DNA of 58,252 bases. It comes from Hoylesella shahii DSM 15611 = JCM 12083 (GTDB lineage Bacteria; Bacteroidota; Bacteroidia; Bacteroidales; Bacteroidaceae). Position 1 is the stretch's first letter; each line of letters opens with the position of its first letter. The position numbers and the translations under genes were made by a program. The stretch spans positions 1 through 58,252 of the forward strand of contig NZ_BAIZ01000023.1 in assembly GCF_000613445.1 (NCBI RefSeq), read 5' to 3'. Positions 8,459-18,878 of the stretch are shown in pieces. Below the pieces are notes generated by a model, which ran no database searches, was not told where the DNA came from, and worked only from the letters and a program-made list of their open reading frames with translations.

Positions 8459-10728
8459 TTACAGAGGGTCTACATCGTAGAACACGTGCAGGGTGGCGTA
8501 TTTTTTATCTTTCATCATTTCTTTATGGGCGTAGTGCAAGCATTGTCTAACTTGTTCGCCACTAAGTGAAGGTTCGAGTTTTAATACCAATTTGCGAATG
8601 TGTAGCGACTTAATACGGGCCACAGCAGGCTTGTCGGGCCCTAGAAGTCGGTCGGAAAAAAACTGTCGTAATCGGCTACCCAGTTCAATTCCAGCTGTTT
8701 CGGCCACCTGTTCTTTGCTATGTTTGAGATAGATATACACCAAGCGATAAAACGGTGGGTATTTAAACAGGCGTCGTTCTTCGAGCAAGTCGGTATAAAA
8801 CGCTTGGTAATCGTTGCGCACCACTTGTCCAATGACGGGTAGCTCGGGTGAGGTTGTTTGTAGCAAAACCAGTCCGCGCTTACCCTTTCTGCCAGCCCTT
8901 CCGCTCACTTGAGCCATCATGGTGAATGCCTGTTCGTAGGCTCTGAAGTCGGGATAGTTAAGCATCGCATCCGCATTAAGAATGCCCACCACGCTCACTT
9001 TGTCGAAATCCAGTCCCTTAGTAACCATCTGTGTGCCGATAAGCACATTGGTTTTACCCAGCGAAAAGTCTTGAATGATGCGTTCGTAAGCGTTTTTAGT
9101 GCGTGTGGTGTCTAGGTCCATGCGTGCAATTTTGGCATCGGGGAACAACTGTTCGAACAAGTCTTCAACCTTTTCGGTGCCATAACCGCGCCCCTTAAGT
9201 TGGTTTCGTTGCAGTTGGGGCATTGCGAAGGCACGGCATAAGTAAAGCCGCAGTAGTGGCAAGAGAGCTGATTCATGTTCTTATGCAGCGTTAGCGACAC
9301 ATCGCAATTATCGCATTTAGGCACCCATCCGCAGGTGTGGCATTCAACCATAGGAGCAAAACCGCGTCTATTTTGGAACAAGATAACCTGTTCGCCGTGT
9401 TCGAGCGCCGTGCGTACGGCAGCGAGAAGGGCAGGCGAAAAAGGTCCATTCATCATTTTTCGGCGGCGAAGGTCTTTCACATCCACCACTTTAATTTCGG
9501 GTAGGGCAATATCATTGTAGCGCGTTTGTAGCTGCACCAGTCCGTACTTTCCCGTTTGGGCATTGAAAAACGATTCGGTTGAGGGCGTTGCCGTACCCAA
9601 AAGCGTTTGCGCGCCGTAATAGCTTGCCAGCATGATTGCGGCCGAACGCGCGTGGTAACGAGGTGCAGGGTCTTGTTGTTTGAAACTACCCTCGTGTTCT
9701 TCGTCGATGATAACCAATCCCAAACGTTGAAAAGGTAAGAACACCGCGCTTCTTGCGCCCAGTATCACCTCGTAAGGCGATGTCGAAAGTTGTTTTTTCC
9801 AAATCTCAACCCTTTCGGCATCGCTGTATCGCGAATGGTAGATACCCAGTTTATTACCAAACACCCGTTTGAGTCTCGACGTCATTTGCACGGTTAAAGC
9901 AATCTCGGGAAGAAGGTAAAGCACTTGTTTTTTTTCTTTCAGTGCCTTATTAATAAGGTGTATATACACTTCGGTTTTACCGCTAGATGTAACGCCATGC
10001 AATAGCACCACGCGTTTTTTAAGAAACTGGAACACAATGTTGTTGTAAGCTTCTTGTTGTGCTTGGCTTAGCGGTTTGGGTTTTTCGGATGGTTCGGCAT
10101 CGCTATTGTTGAGGCGTCCCACCTCTTTATGATATTCTCTAAGCAGTCCACGGTTGATCAAAGCCTTGATGATGGCGCTGCTAGCACCACTAACGTTCAT
10201 TAGTTCCACGCGCGTAATCTCGGCCACGGGCAGCTGCGTTAGATTGTTTTCGATAGTGTCCCAATGGCTCAAGTGCAAGAAGTGGGTGAAGGCTTTAAGC
10301 TGTTGAGTGGCGTTTTTCAGCATATCGAGAGCGATGGCCAGCGCCTTATCGTTCTGAAAATTGTCGGACAAGGCCACATAGACCTCGGTTTTTGGTTGCC
10401 ATCCCTCATCGTCTTTCAGTCCTGCAGGCAATGCTGCAGTGTACACATCTCCAATAGGAGCCATATAATATTGAGCAATCCACTTCCAGAGGTCGAGCTG
10501 TTGAGGCAGCAACATGGGCATAGCGTCAACCACTTGCAGCACCTGTTTGGTTTCGAAAGCAGGTTTATCGTCGTGCATTCTCACCACCATCGCCGTGCAA
10601 GTTTTTGATGCGCCGAAGGGAACAAGCACGCGAATACCCAGCTTTACGCCGCTACTCATATCGCTGGATATGGCATAAGTGAAGAAACCGTCGAGGGGTC
10701 GGGGCAATATAACATCTACATATCGCAT
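8459..10728 (-). pseudogene. priA: Primosomal protein N' (PriA helicase), interrupted by a frameshift
   Basis: PriA is the 3'-5' DNA helicase that restarts stalled replication forks. The first segment shows the N-terminal DNA-binding domain (YVDVILPRPLDGFFTYAI), Walker A GVTSSGKTE, DEEH, and the zinc-binding cysteines CHTCGW, CDNCD, CHYCG and CPNC. The second frame supplies GYGTEKVEDL, motif V GTQMVTKGLDF, motif VI QVSGRAGR and the C-terminal domain. The frame breaks in a G run at 9191-9194 on the minus strand, where a fifth G joins LRG to RGYGTEK. The ATG at 10728 is preferred to a TTG at 10734. Since PriA loss is very costly, a base-calling indel is likely. Confidence 0.92.
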
Positions 10729-10822
10729 GGGCAAAGCCGTGAATGGGGTTTGAGTTGTTGTGTGTGCACGTTATGATAGTGTGGTTTTGCGAGCCAATTG
10801 ATAGGCTCGGTCTAACCAAACG

Positions 10823-10830
10823 CAAAGTTA
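10823..10830 (-). promoter_or_regulatory. Probable -7 element of priA
   Basis: It reads TAACTTTG on the minus strand, about 95 bases upstream of the priA start. A small hairpin (GAGCC and GGCTC arms) lies between it and the gene. Confidence 0.45.
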
Positions 10831-12770
10831 CAACTATTTATTTTAACCAGCTAAGGGGAGGACTAAGTTTTTCGGGTGTCGACTTTAGGTTGAGAATAAA
10901 GTAGGTTTCTGCTGTTCGCGCCAATTTATCAGTGTAAATATGTCATTGGCACAGGCGTAAAAAGCACTTTTGGCGTAATGGATTTTTAGTATGAAATATT
11001 AGTTCTTTTTTAGAAGCATTTAAAAAACACTTCGCAAAAAAATGTAAATCTGTCATCAAAAATCGCCCATTTCATCGGTAAAACGATGCTTTTGTAAGAC
11101 CAATGGCGCAATTGATATTAAAGTTATAATGTACGAAAAAGCTATTAAAATGTATGTTTTTACTAGTAAGAGATTTTGAAAAAACGCCTAACTTTGCCAT
11201 TGAAATAATCAAACAGCCATAAACGGCTTAGACAAACCTTAAACGTGGCGCCGAAAAGCTTTATGCAATAACAAGCGTGAGGCAAACAACACAAAAGGTA
11301 AGTCAAAAGGAATAGCGAAACATAACCCTTATATAAAAGGACGAAAAAGCGGGAAAGGCTGCGAGCGAGTGGTCATCCCACGTCAACAAGGCAACACATA
11401 AGAGGAACAAAACCTCAAAAGTGAAACTGAAATAACGTAAACACAATAACTGCAAGAATACAACATCAGAAAGTCAACATTGTGATAGAAAATAGAGTGA
11501 CAACATATTTTCATGAATACGTTGTGAAACGGTAGGTTGATAAACTGGATTTGACTTTAAAGACGCAATGAGGTAAACGTTGTGAGACGTGAGTCCTCAG
11601 ATAGGGAAAGTAGGTCGAACGACCGAAGATCGCATCATTGGTGGATTTGAATAGTATGTTTAGTTTTGTTTTTTCTGCCAGCGGTCTTCCTTTCCCTGTT
11701 GTTTAAGAGTTGGAGGATGGATGTTTTGAAGCCTGTTTGTGTAAGTTATGGTTAGCATTATGCATTCGTTCAGACACTCATTAGTGTAAAAACAGAAACG
11801 GTAGTTGTTAAACAGCGGGAGTTACTTCTCGTCTATCCGCCAACTTTTTAACTATATCCAGCACTGTTGTCGATAAAACCCAATGTAATGAAAGTCCCAT
11901 GAGACTGTGTTCTGTGATGTTGAAGGCAATAAATACGCGCAAAGCAGCAGTCAAAGCCTAGAAATGCAGTGACACATCAAGATATAACGGCAGCGACAAA
12001 GGGTCGCTCGCTGTTGAGAAGAACAAGTTCAGGTGCGGGAATAGGAGGCCAAGGCATGTTGAATATAACATTTTCTTTCGAATTATCTAGAACTCACTAG
12101 CCCCCGAATACGAACATAACCTTATCTAATAGGCTTACCTCCGCAGCCTTGTTCTTTCTCAATGAGGCAACCAGAGATAAGAATGGCAGCCAAGAGCAAT
12201 GACGATAAGTCAGCTCATCGCATAAACAAACAATAGACAATGAAGTGAACCCATAAATAAAATGTTTTTTTTCATAACCTACTAAGAGGCAAGGCGTGAG
12301 CCTATCCCTCTAGTTCTAAGCCAACAATTTGGTATTTAGGGTAACCTAAAATGTAATGTAGGAAGTTGTGGCTAAAAGACTTTAGATTGGAATTACATCC
12401 TTTTTTGGTGTCAAAACCCCAAATGTACATCAAGACGCCACGTAAAAACAGTAAGAAAAATCAGTGGCGAAAGCGTTTTAAAACCAGTCTTAAGCAAAAG
12501 GACATTAGCTTAGTCTAAGGTATAAAGTTAAATTGTTGGTTGGAGTCGGGCATCCGTTGATGGACGTTCGGCTCCATTCTTATTTAGCTCTACCCATAAT
12601 CAGCCTCGCCATTATCCTTGCATCATGAAGCCCAAAGCAATAAAACCTAGCCTTTGAAGCATCGCGTTGAGCCTTTCTCGCGCTTGCGTACATTTGTTAA
12701 TCATTCTTTTGCATCGCTATTTTTTGTGGCAGCCACACAATATATCCGTTATACACACGTTATAGGATAC
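10831..12770. other. Long region without a recognisable gene
   Basis: No open frame of useful length, tRNA or known RNA motif is visible in about 1.9 kb. A TAACTTTG box at 11189-11196 (plus strand) could start a transcript through a purine-rich stretch, 11200-11650, which holds short hairpins such as GGTCG/CGACC at about 11613. I checked it for RNase P RNA (GAGGAAAGTCC) and tmRNA signatures and found neither. The stretch 11990-12020 has a small AGCGAC/GTCGCT stem. It could be decayed genes, a long leader or unknown RNAs. Confidence 0.5.
12542..12575 (+). other. Strong hairpin upstream of the type IX secretion operon
   Basis: Two 14-base arms (GGAGTCGGGCATCC and GGACGTTCGGCTCC) pair, with several G-U pairs and one mismatch, around a six-base loop, GTTGAT. 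There is no T run directly after it, so it is not a standard terminator. It lies about 195 bases before the porP start and could be a leader structure. Confidence 0.55.
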
Positions 12771-13709
12771 GTGTTGAAACGTTTAACCATCATTACGCTG
12801 TGGCTGGTTCTGGACTTTTGTGAGGCCAGTGCCCAGTACGATGCGACCTTTTCGCATTACTTCGACCTCGAACCCACGTTCAATCCTGCAGCAGTGGGTA
12901 AGCAGTCGAAGCTCAATGTGGCAGGTGCTTACGCCATGAATATGGCCGGATTTGAAAACCATCCGCGAACAATGGTGCTCGTGGCAGATATGCCTTTCGT
13001 CTTTGCGGGTAGGCAACACGGCGCTGGTTTGCAGCTGATGAACGACCAGTTGGGTGTTTTCAAGCACCAACGCATCGCGCTGCAATATGCCTATAAGCTT
13101 AAGTTGGGGCGTTCGATATTGGGCGTGGGTTTGCAAGGAGCACTAATTTTGGAGACCATAGACGGCACAAAGCTCGACCCAGCCGATGCCAACGACCGCG
13201 CTTTGCCCACAACGCAAGAGACGGGAAACGGCATCGACCTCGGTGCAGGACTATATTTCATGGCTCCATCGTGGTATGTAGGGCTGTCGGCACAACATCT
13301 AAACGCACCAACTGTAGAACTGGGCGAACGTCACGAGCTGCCAATCGCCCCCACATATTATCTAACTGGCGGATGCAATATATCGTTGCATAATCCGTTT
13401 GTAAAGGTAAAACCCTCGGCGTTGGTGCGAACAGATGGCTCTAATTATCGGGCCGACATCACAGCACGCGTGGAATACACCAACGAGAAACGTTTGTTGT
13501 ATGCCGCATTGAGCTATTCGCCCACTATTTCGATAACGGGCATGATTGGTGGACGCTTCCATGGTGTGGTGTTGGGCTATAGTTACGAGATGTACACCAC
13601 AGCCATAAAGCCTGGGAATGGCAGTCACGAACTCTTCGTTGGCTTTCAACAAGAACTCAATTTTGTAAAAAAAGGAAAGAATAAACATAAAAGCGTAAGA
13701 CTATTATAG
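12771..13709 (+). CDS. porP: PorP/SprF family type IX secretion outer-membrane protein
   Basis: After a signal peptide (KRLTIITLWLVLDFCEASA, cleavage before QYD) comes the family pattern HYFDLEPTFNPAAVG, followed by an outer-membrane beta-barrel rich in alternating strands. Family members sit in the outer membrane and are needed for gliding or for secretion through the type IX system. No ATG is available. GTG at 12771 or TTG at 12774 gives a clean signal peptide, while the longer TTG start at 12654 adds unlikely sequence. It is the first gene of the porP-gldK-gldL-gldM-gldN operon, 94 bases before gldK. About 312 residues, as usual for the family. Confidence 0.88.
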   Translation: MLKRLTIITLWLVLDFCEASAQYDATFSHYFDLEPTFNPAAVGKQSKLNVAGAYAMNMAGFENHPRTMVLVADMPFVFAGRQHGAGLQLMNDQLGVFKHQRIALQYAYKLKLGRSILGVGLQGALILETIDGTKLDPADANDRALPTTQETGNGIDLGAGLYFMAPSWYVGLSAQHLNAPTVELGERHELPIAPTYYLTGGCNISLHNPFVKVKPSALVRTDGSNYRADITARVEYTNEKRLLYAALSYSPTISITGMIGGRFHGVVLGYSYEMYTTAIKPGNGSHELFVGFQQELNFVKKGKNKHKSVRLL

Positions 13710-13803
13710 GCACATCCCGCAATGCAAAGCTATTGCACAAAGGGCGGTTTGCCAGCGAAAGGCATACTAGATAAACGTGCTACGTGTTGATTGGATAAAA
13801 CAG

Positions 13804-15270
13804 ATGATGAAGAAAAAAAGGCAATTCGTGTTGGCGCTGTGCGCCTTAAGCCTGTCGCTGGCAGTTTCAGGATGCTTCGGCGGTAAGGGAATATCTGCTA
13901 CGGGACGCGGTGGCGAAGTGGTTGGTGTGGGCTCGAGCAGGAGCTTCGCCGAGCCAACGCCCTACGGAATGACCCGAGTGGGACGTGGATACCTCAAAAT
14001 GGGCATCGAAAATGGTGACAGTTTGTGGGGCAAAAGCACTCCCGTTAAAGATGTTTCGGTGGATGGTTTCTGGATGGACGAAACCGAAGTAACCAACTCG
14101 AAGTATAAACAATTCGTGAATTGGGTGCGTGATAGCATCCTTAGAACACGTTTGGCCGACCCCGCTTACGGAGGAGACGAAACCTATATGATTACCGAAG
14201 ATAAGGACGGAAATGCCATTCGACCACAAGTGAACTGGAAAAAGCCCTTACCACGTAAACCCAACGAAGACGAACAACGTGCCATCGAAAGCTTGTATGT
14301 CACTAATCCCGTTACCGGAGAGAAACTGCTCGACTATCGTCAGCTTAACTATCGCTACGAGATTTACGACTATACCACCGCGGCCTTGCGTAAAAACCGC
14401 ATCTTGCCACAAGAAAGAAACCTCAATACCGACCGCACTGTCGACCCCGATGAAGAGGTGATGATATCTAAAGACACGGCTTATGTCGATGATAGTGGCA
14501 ACATCGTGAGCGAAACAATTAACCGTCCGCTCTCTGGTCCGTGGGACTTTCTTAACACTTATATCGTGAATGTGTACCCCGACACAACTTGTTGGGTGAA
14601 CGATTTCACCAATTCGGATAACGAAGTTTATCTTCGTAACTACTTTAGTAACCCCGCTTACAACGATTATCCCGTTGTGGGGGTTACCTGGGAACAGGCA
14701 AATGCCTTCTGTGCATGGCGCACCGACTATCTGCTTAAGGGGCTCGGACCCGTGGCTCGCTTTGTGCAACGCTACCGATTACCCACCGAAGCCGAGTGGG
14801 AATACGCTGCGCGTGGCAAGGCCGGAACAGAATTTCCCTGGGAAAATACTAACGTAAAGAATGGCCAAGGATGCTTCTATGCCAATTTTAAACCCGACCG
14901 AGGAGACTATACTCAAGATGGAAACCTCATAACAAGCAGGGTGGGGGCTTATCAAAGCAATAGCAACGGACTGTATGATATGGCTGGTAACGTGGCCGAA
15001 TGGACAAGTACTATCTATACCGAGGCCGGTGTGGGGGCTATGAACGACCTCAATCCGCAGTTAGATTATAAGGCTGCTAAGGAAGATCCCTACCGCTTAA
15101 AGAAGAAAAGTGTGAGGGGTGGCTCGTGGAAAGACCCCGAATCCTATATCAGAAGTGCGTGGCGAAGCTGGGAATATCAAAACCAACCGCGCGCATACAT
15201 CGGTTTCCGATGTGTAAGAAGCTTGGCTACAACAGCCACTGGCAAACCTCAAAAGCAAAAAAGCAAATGA
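13804..15270 (+). CDS. gldK: GldK/PorK lipoprotein of the type IX secretion system
   Basis: The ATG at 13804 opens a lipoprotein signal ending in LAVSGC (lipidated Cys at residue 24). The mature part is a formylglycine-generating-enzyme-like (SUMF1) fold: MTRVGRGYLKMG, VDGFWMDETEVTN, GVTWEQANAFCAWR, RLPTEAEWEYAARG, DMAGNVAEWT, VRGGSWKDP and GFRCVRS. In type IX systems GldK joins GldN in the large periplasmic ring attached to the outer membrane and is not known as an enzyme. Upstream start codons (13777) would place extra residues before the signal. Its stop codon overlaps the gldL start (ATGA), indicating translational coupling. Confidence 0.95.
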   Translation: MMKKKRQFVLALCALSLSLAVSGCFGGKGISATGRGGEVVGVGSSRSFAEPTPYGMTRVGRGYLKMGIENGDSLWGKSTPVKDVSVDGFWMDETEVTNSKYKQFVNWVRDSILRTRLADPAYGGDETYMITEDKDGNAIRPQVNWKKPLPRKPNEDEQRAIESLYVTNPVTGEKLLDYRQLNYRYEIYDYTTAALRKNRILPQERNLNTDRTVDPDEEVMISKDTAYVDDSGNIVSETINRPLSGPWDFLNTYIVNVYPDTTCWVNDFTNSDNEVYLRNYFSNPAYNDYPVVGVTWEQANAFCAWRTDYLLKGLGPVARFVQRYRLPTEAEWEYAARGKAGTEFPWENTNVKNGQGCFYANFKPDRGDYTQDGNLITSRVGAYQSNSNGLYDMAGNVAEWTSTIYTEAGVGAMNDLNPQLDYKAAKEDPYRLKKKSVRGGSWKDPESYIRSAWRSWEYQNQPRAYIGFRCVRSLATTATGKPQKQKSK

Positions 15271-16109
15271 CATCCTACAGTAAATACAACATTGTCTATC
15301 GTCTACAAAAGTGGATGGATAGCGTTCCAGGACAAACGTTCCTCAACTATGCTTATAGCTGGGGCGCGTCTATCGTTATCCTTGGCACCCTTTTTAAACT
15401 AACCCACTTGCCTGGGGCTAACCTCATGCTCTTCTTTGGTATGGGAACAGAGGTTGTTGTGTTCTTCCTTTCGGCCTTTGATAGGCCTTTCGATAAAACG
15501 GCCGACGGCATGGACTTGCCTTCGCACGTGTCGGAAGAATATCTCGATGCCAACGAAAGCAAGGTTGCTAACAACGTTGCGCCAAATCAAACGCATACAA
15601 ACGGCACCCAACAACAGGTAAACAGCGCCCAACAACAGGTTAACACCGCTCAACAACAGGTTAATACTCCCCTGCAACAAGCTAACGACGCTGTGGCTAC
15701 AACGGTTGGAACGCCTAATGTTGCACAAAGTTCGCCTGCAATGGTTGAGGCTACACCCGCAATGGCTGCTCCACAAGCGTCACCAATGCTGGGAACTGTA
15801 GACGTGGCCGAGGCAACAAGCCGTTATATCGACGAACTGAACAAGCTTACCGAGACGCTTGAAAAGGTTAGTCAGCAAAGCGCACGCCTCACAAGAGACA
15901 GCGAAGAGATGGAAAACCTTAACCGAACGCTCACCGGTATTAGCAAAGTTTACGAAATGCAGCTCAAGAGTGCCAGTCAACAGATTGGTACTATCGACCA
16001 GATAAACGACCAAAGCCGACGCATGGCGCAACAGATTGAACAGCTAAACGCCATCTATGCCCGTATGATTGAGGCTATGACGGTGAACATGAAGATGCAA
16101 AACCCATAA
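15267..16109 (+). CDS. gldL: GldL inner-membrane motor protein of the type IX secretion system
   Basis: The start at 15267 overlaps the gldK stop by four bases. The N-terminus has two membrane helices, around residues 28-46 and 53-71. The second contains a buried glutamate (E62 in GMGTEVVVFF), the type of residue implicated in proton coupling in GldL/GldM motors. The C-terminal cytoplasmic half is helical and likely coiled-coil (SRYIDELNKLTETLEKV onward). Between them lies a Gln/Asn-rich linker with a seven-residue repeat. The length of 280 residues is slightly long for the family because of the linker. GldL works with GldM to energise secretion. Confidence 0.95.
   Translation: MTSYSKYNIVYRLQKWMDSVPGQTFLNYAYSWGASIVILGTLFKLTHLPGANLMLFFGMGTEVVVFFLSAFDRPFDKTADGMDLPSHVSEEYLDANESKVANNVAPNQTHTNGTQQQVNSAQQQVNTAQQQVNTPLQQANDAVATTVGTPNVAQSSPAMVEATPAMAAPQASPMLGTVDVAEATSRYIDELNKLTETLEKVSQQSARLTRDSEEMENLNRTLTGISKVYEMQLKSASQQIGTIDQINDQSRRMAQQIEQLNAIYARMIEAMTVNMKMQNP
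15609..15683 (+). repeat. 21-bp tandem repeat inside gldL
   Basis: CAACAACAGG recurs at 15609, 15630 and 15651, exactly 21 bases apart, with a diverged fourth unit. It encodes the heptads QQQVNSA, QQQVNTA, QQQVNTP and LQQANDA in the linker between the membrane helices and the cytoplasmic coiled coil. The unit keeps the reading frame, so copy number could vary among strains without breaking the gene. Confidence 0.85.
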
Positions 16110-16120
16110 CCCAACGGCAG

Positions 16121-17677
16121 ATGGCAATAAAGAAAAGGCCCATATCTCCGCGCCAAAAGATGATTAATCTGCTCTATGTGGTGCTCATGGCGATGCTGGC
16201 TCTCAACGTTTCTACCGAGGTGCTCGAGGGCTTCTCGGTGGTAGAAGATAGTCTTAAGCGCACCATTGCTGGCTCTACCAAGCAGAATAATGCACTTTAC
16301 GACGTGTTCGCGCATCAGTTAAAGAGTAATCCCGAGAAGGTGAAAGCATGGTTTACTAAAGCCGAAGGGGTGCGAAAAGCTAGCGATTCGCTCTTCAATT
16401 TTGTGCAACAGCTTAAGGTGGATATCGTTCGCGAAGCCGATGGTAGTGATGCCGACGTGCGCAACATCGTGAACAAAGAAAATCTTGAAGCTGCTAGTCA
16501 TGTGATGCTTGCTCCCATCGAGGGTAAGGGCCGAAAACTTTTCGAGGGCATAAACGCCTATCGCAACTATATCCTCAAGATGATTAACGACCCCACACAG
16601 CGAGACATCATCGCCCAAAACCTCTCTACCGAGATACCCAAGGGCAAACGCTCGATGGGTAAAAACTGGCAAGAATACATGTTTGAGAGCATGCCTGTGT
16701 CGGCCGCTGTTACGCTTTTGTCGAAACTTCAAAGCGATATACGCTACGCCGAAGGGGAAGTGCTGCACACGTTAGTGGCCAATATCGACATGAAAGATAT
16801 TCGAGTGAACAAGCTCGATGCCTTTGTGATACCCGAAAAAACTACGCTTTACCCTGGCGAAACGTTCTCGGCTAGTATCGTTATGGCCGCAGTAGACTCT
16901 ACGCAGCAGCCCGACATCTATATAAATGGTGCACGCGTGAACCTCAAGAATGGCAAATACGCCTTCACAGCAGGTGGAGTGGGGCAGCACTCGTTTGGTG
17001 GATATATCACCATGCGCAACGGTTCGGGCGAAGTGTTGCGCCGAAATTTCCTCCAAAAATACGAGGTTGTGGCCATGCCTACAGCCGCAACGGTGGCTGC
17101 CGACTTGATGAATGTGCTCTATGCAGGATATACCAACCCTATGAGTGTTAGCGTTTCGGGTATTCCACAAAATGCTATTAGCATGACCATGACGGGCGGA
17201 ACGCTCACCAATAAAGGCAACGGACATTATGTGGCCGTGCCTTCGGCCGTGGGACGCGACGTTACTTTCAACATAACTGCCAACGATAAGGGTAAAGTTC
17301 GCTCCTTGGGGCAAGCTGTTTTCCATGTTCGTAAACTGCCCGACCCCACTGCTTTCATCGCCGTTGGCACCGATCGCTTTAAGGGTGGCGGTCTTGGCAA
17401 GGGCGCTTTGATGGGCGCAGGAGGCATAGAGGCGGCTATCGACGATGGCATCCTCGATATTCGTTTCCGCGTTCTAAGCTTCGAAACGGTGTTCTTCGAT
17501 AACATGGGCAATGCCGTGCCAATGGCTTCGGCTGGTAATCAGTTCTCCGAACGCCAACGCGATGCCTTCCGTAAACTCTCGCGTGGTAAGCGTTTCTACG
17601 TTAGCAACGTGTCGGCCGTTGGGCCAGATGGCATAACACGCAAGCTGCCTCAAGCTATGGAGGTGATAGTGAAGTGA
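16121..17677 (+). CDS. gldM: GldM motor component of the type IX secretion system
   Basis: The 518-residue protein starts with the family signature ISPRQKMINLLYVVLMAMLALNVS, a single membrane helix at about residues 15-33, followed by VLEGFSVVEDSL. The rest is periplasmic and made of helical D1 and beta-rich D2-D4 domains, matching the normal size of about 515. GldM dimers span the periplasm and transmit proton-driven motion from GldL to the GldK/GldN ring. It follows gldL after 11 bases and precedes gldN. No anomaly is seen. Confidence 0.95.
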   Translation: MAIKKRPISPRQKMINLLYVVLMAMLALNVSTEVLEGFSVVEDSLKRTIAGSTKQNNALYDVFAHQLKSNPEKVKAWFTKAEGVRKASDSLFNFVQQLKVDIVREADGSDADVRNIVNKENLEAASHVMLAPIEGKGRKLFEGINAYRNYILKMINDPTQRDIIAQNLSTEIPKGKRSMGKNWQEYMFESMPVSAAVTLLSKLQSDIRYAEGEVLHTLVANIDMKDIRVNKLDAFVIPEKTTLYPGETFSASIVMAAVDSTQQPDIYINGARVNLKNGKYAFTAGGVGQHSFGGYITMRNGSGEVLRRNFLQKYEVVAMPTAATVAADLMNVLYAGYTNPMSVSVSGIPQNAISMTMTGGTLTNKGNGHYVAVPSAVGRDVTFNITANDKGKVRSLGQAVFHVRKLPDPTAFIAVGTDRFKGGGLGKGALMGAGGIEAAIDDGILDIRFRVLSFETVFFDNMGNAVPMASAGNQFSERQRDAFRKLSRGKRFYVSNVSAVGPDGITRKLPQAMEVIVK

Positions 17678-17778
17678 CAAACGGGACGCTTAAGCAGGCT
17701 TTTCTGGCGGTAGGCCAGTAAACAATGACCAGTAAACCGCTGCTCTGCATCCCAACAACCAATGCAATTCAACAACAG

Positions 17779-18801
17779 ATGATAAGATTAGTATTCGTAA
17801 TTTTGATGTCGTGCTCCCTACAAGGGGCTTTCGCACAGCCTGCTGCACGCCGACAACAGCAACACAACACCGCCACTGGCAACGCCGATAACGTGAGTTT
17901 GCGGGCGCGCATATCCTTCCCCACCCAAAGCAAGATGGACGAGGATGTGGTTTGGAGGCGCGATATTTACCGCGAACTGAATTTAACCGAAGACGCCAAC
18001 GCAGCATTGTACTATCCCGTTGAGCCCACCGACGGTCGCATGAACCTCTTTACCTATCTCTTTAAACTGGTGATGCGCGGACAAGTTAAGGCTTACGAGT
18101 ATCGACTTGACGGTAACGAGAGCTTCGAAGACTCGGCGCGCGTGAAACCTTTGGCACTACTCGACAACTATCACATCTATTATGAACGTGTGGATGGACG
18201 AGTGCGCATCGATAATAGCGATATTCCTTCGCGCGAGGTTACGGCCTACTATATCAAGGAAAGCGCCTATTACGACCAAGCCACGGCAACTTTTCACACC
18301 AAGGTGTTGGCACTTTGTCCTATCATGAAGCGTCAAGACGATTTTGGCGATGCCACTACTTATCCGCTGTTTTGGGTGAAATACGACGACCTTGCACCTT
18401 TCCTTGCTAAGCAAATGGTGATGACAAGCAACCTCAATAATGCCGCAACGATGAGCTTGGCCGACTATTTCGCCACCAATAAGTATCGTGGAAAGATTTA
18501 TAAAACCAATAATATGCTGGGACTAACGTTGGCGCAATATTGCAAAAACGACTCGGCTATGGCTAAAGAACAAAAACGTATCGAGGCCGAAATAGCGGCT
18601 TTTGAGAAAGGAATGTGGGGCGTGAAGAAACAACAAACGACGGATAGCCTAGCTTCTGCCACTAAGACGCGCAGTGGCGTGAAGGCTCCGCGAACCAACA
18701 GAAGGGCTACCATTGCCCCAACTACCAAAAAAGAAAAAACTACAACTAGCTCTAAGACAAACAGCGCACCCCGTATGTCGGTGAGAAGAGAACGACACTA
18801 A
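17779..18801 (+). CDS. gldN: GldN periplasmic ring protein of the type IX secretion system
   Basis: The ATG at 17779 gives a signal peptide (MIRLVFVILMSCSLQGAFA, cleavage before QPAARR). Longer in-frame sequence from 17725 is not needed. Family features include WRRDIYRELNLTEDANAALYYP near the mature N-terminus and KVLALCPIMKRQDDFG in the middle. The C-terminal 60 residues are a low-complexity Lys/Thr/Ser/Arg tail, probably disordered. GldN associates with GldK under the outer membrane. It closes the core operon, 101 bases after gldM. Confidence 0.93.
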   Translation: MIRLVFVILMSCSLQGAFAQPAARRQQQHNTATGNADNVSLRARISFPTQSKMDEDVVWRRDIYRELNLTEDANAALYYPVEPTDGRMNLFTYLFKLVMRGQVKAYEYRLDGNESFEDSARVKPLALLDNYHIYYERVDGRVRIDNSDIPSREVTAYYIKESAYYDQATATFHTKVLALCPIMKRQDDFGDATTYPLFWVKYDDLAPFLAKQMVMTSNLNNAATMSLADYFATNKYRGKIYKTNNMLGLTLAQYCKNDSAMAKEQKRIEAEIAAFEKGMWGVKKQQTTDSLASATKTRSGVKAPRTNRRATIAPTTKKEKTTTSSKTNSAPRMSVRRERH

Positions 18802-18848
18802 CCGTGAATCACACACGTTTGGACGCAACCGATAGCGCTCAATACGTG

Positions 18849-18856
18849 TATATTTG
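18849..18856 (+). promoter_or_regulatory. Probable -7 element of the PorT-like gene
   Basis: TATATTTG matches TAnnTTTG, 23 bases before the ATG at 18879. A TTTG at 18818 is 27 bases upstream, wider than the usual spacing. It suggests the gene can be transcribed separately from the gld operon. Confidence 0.4.
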
Positions 18857-18878
18857 TTTAATTTAAAACTATTATTGT

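Noticed and set aside
11197..11660. RNase P RNA or tmRNA upstream of the secretion operon
   Set aside because: The universal motifs of both RNAs are absent.
16319..16768. Long antisense frames inside gldM and other conserved genes
   Set aside because: Shadows of codon bias in well-recognised genes on the opposite strand.
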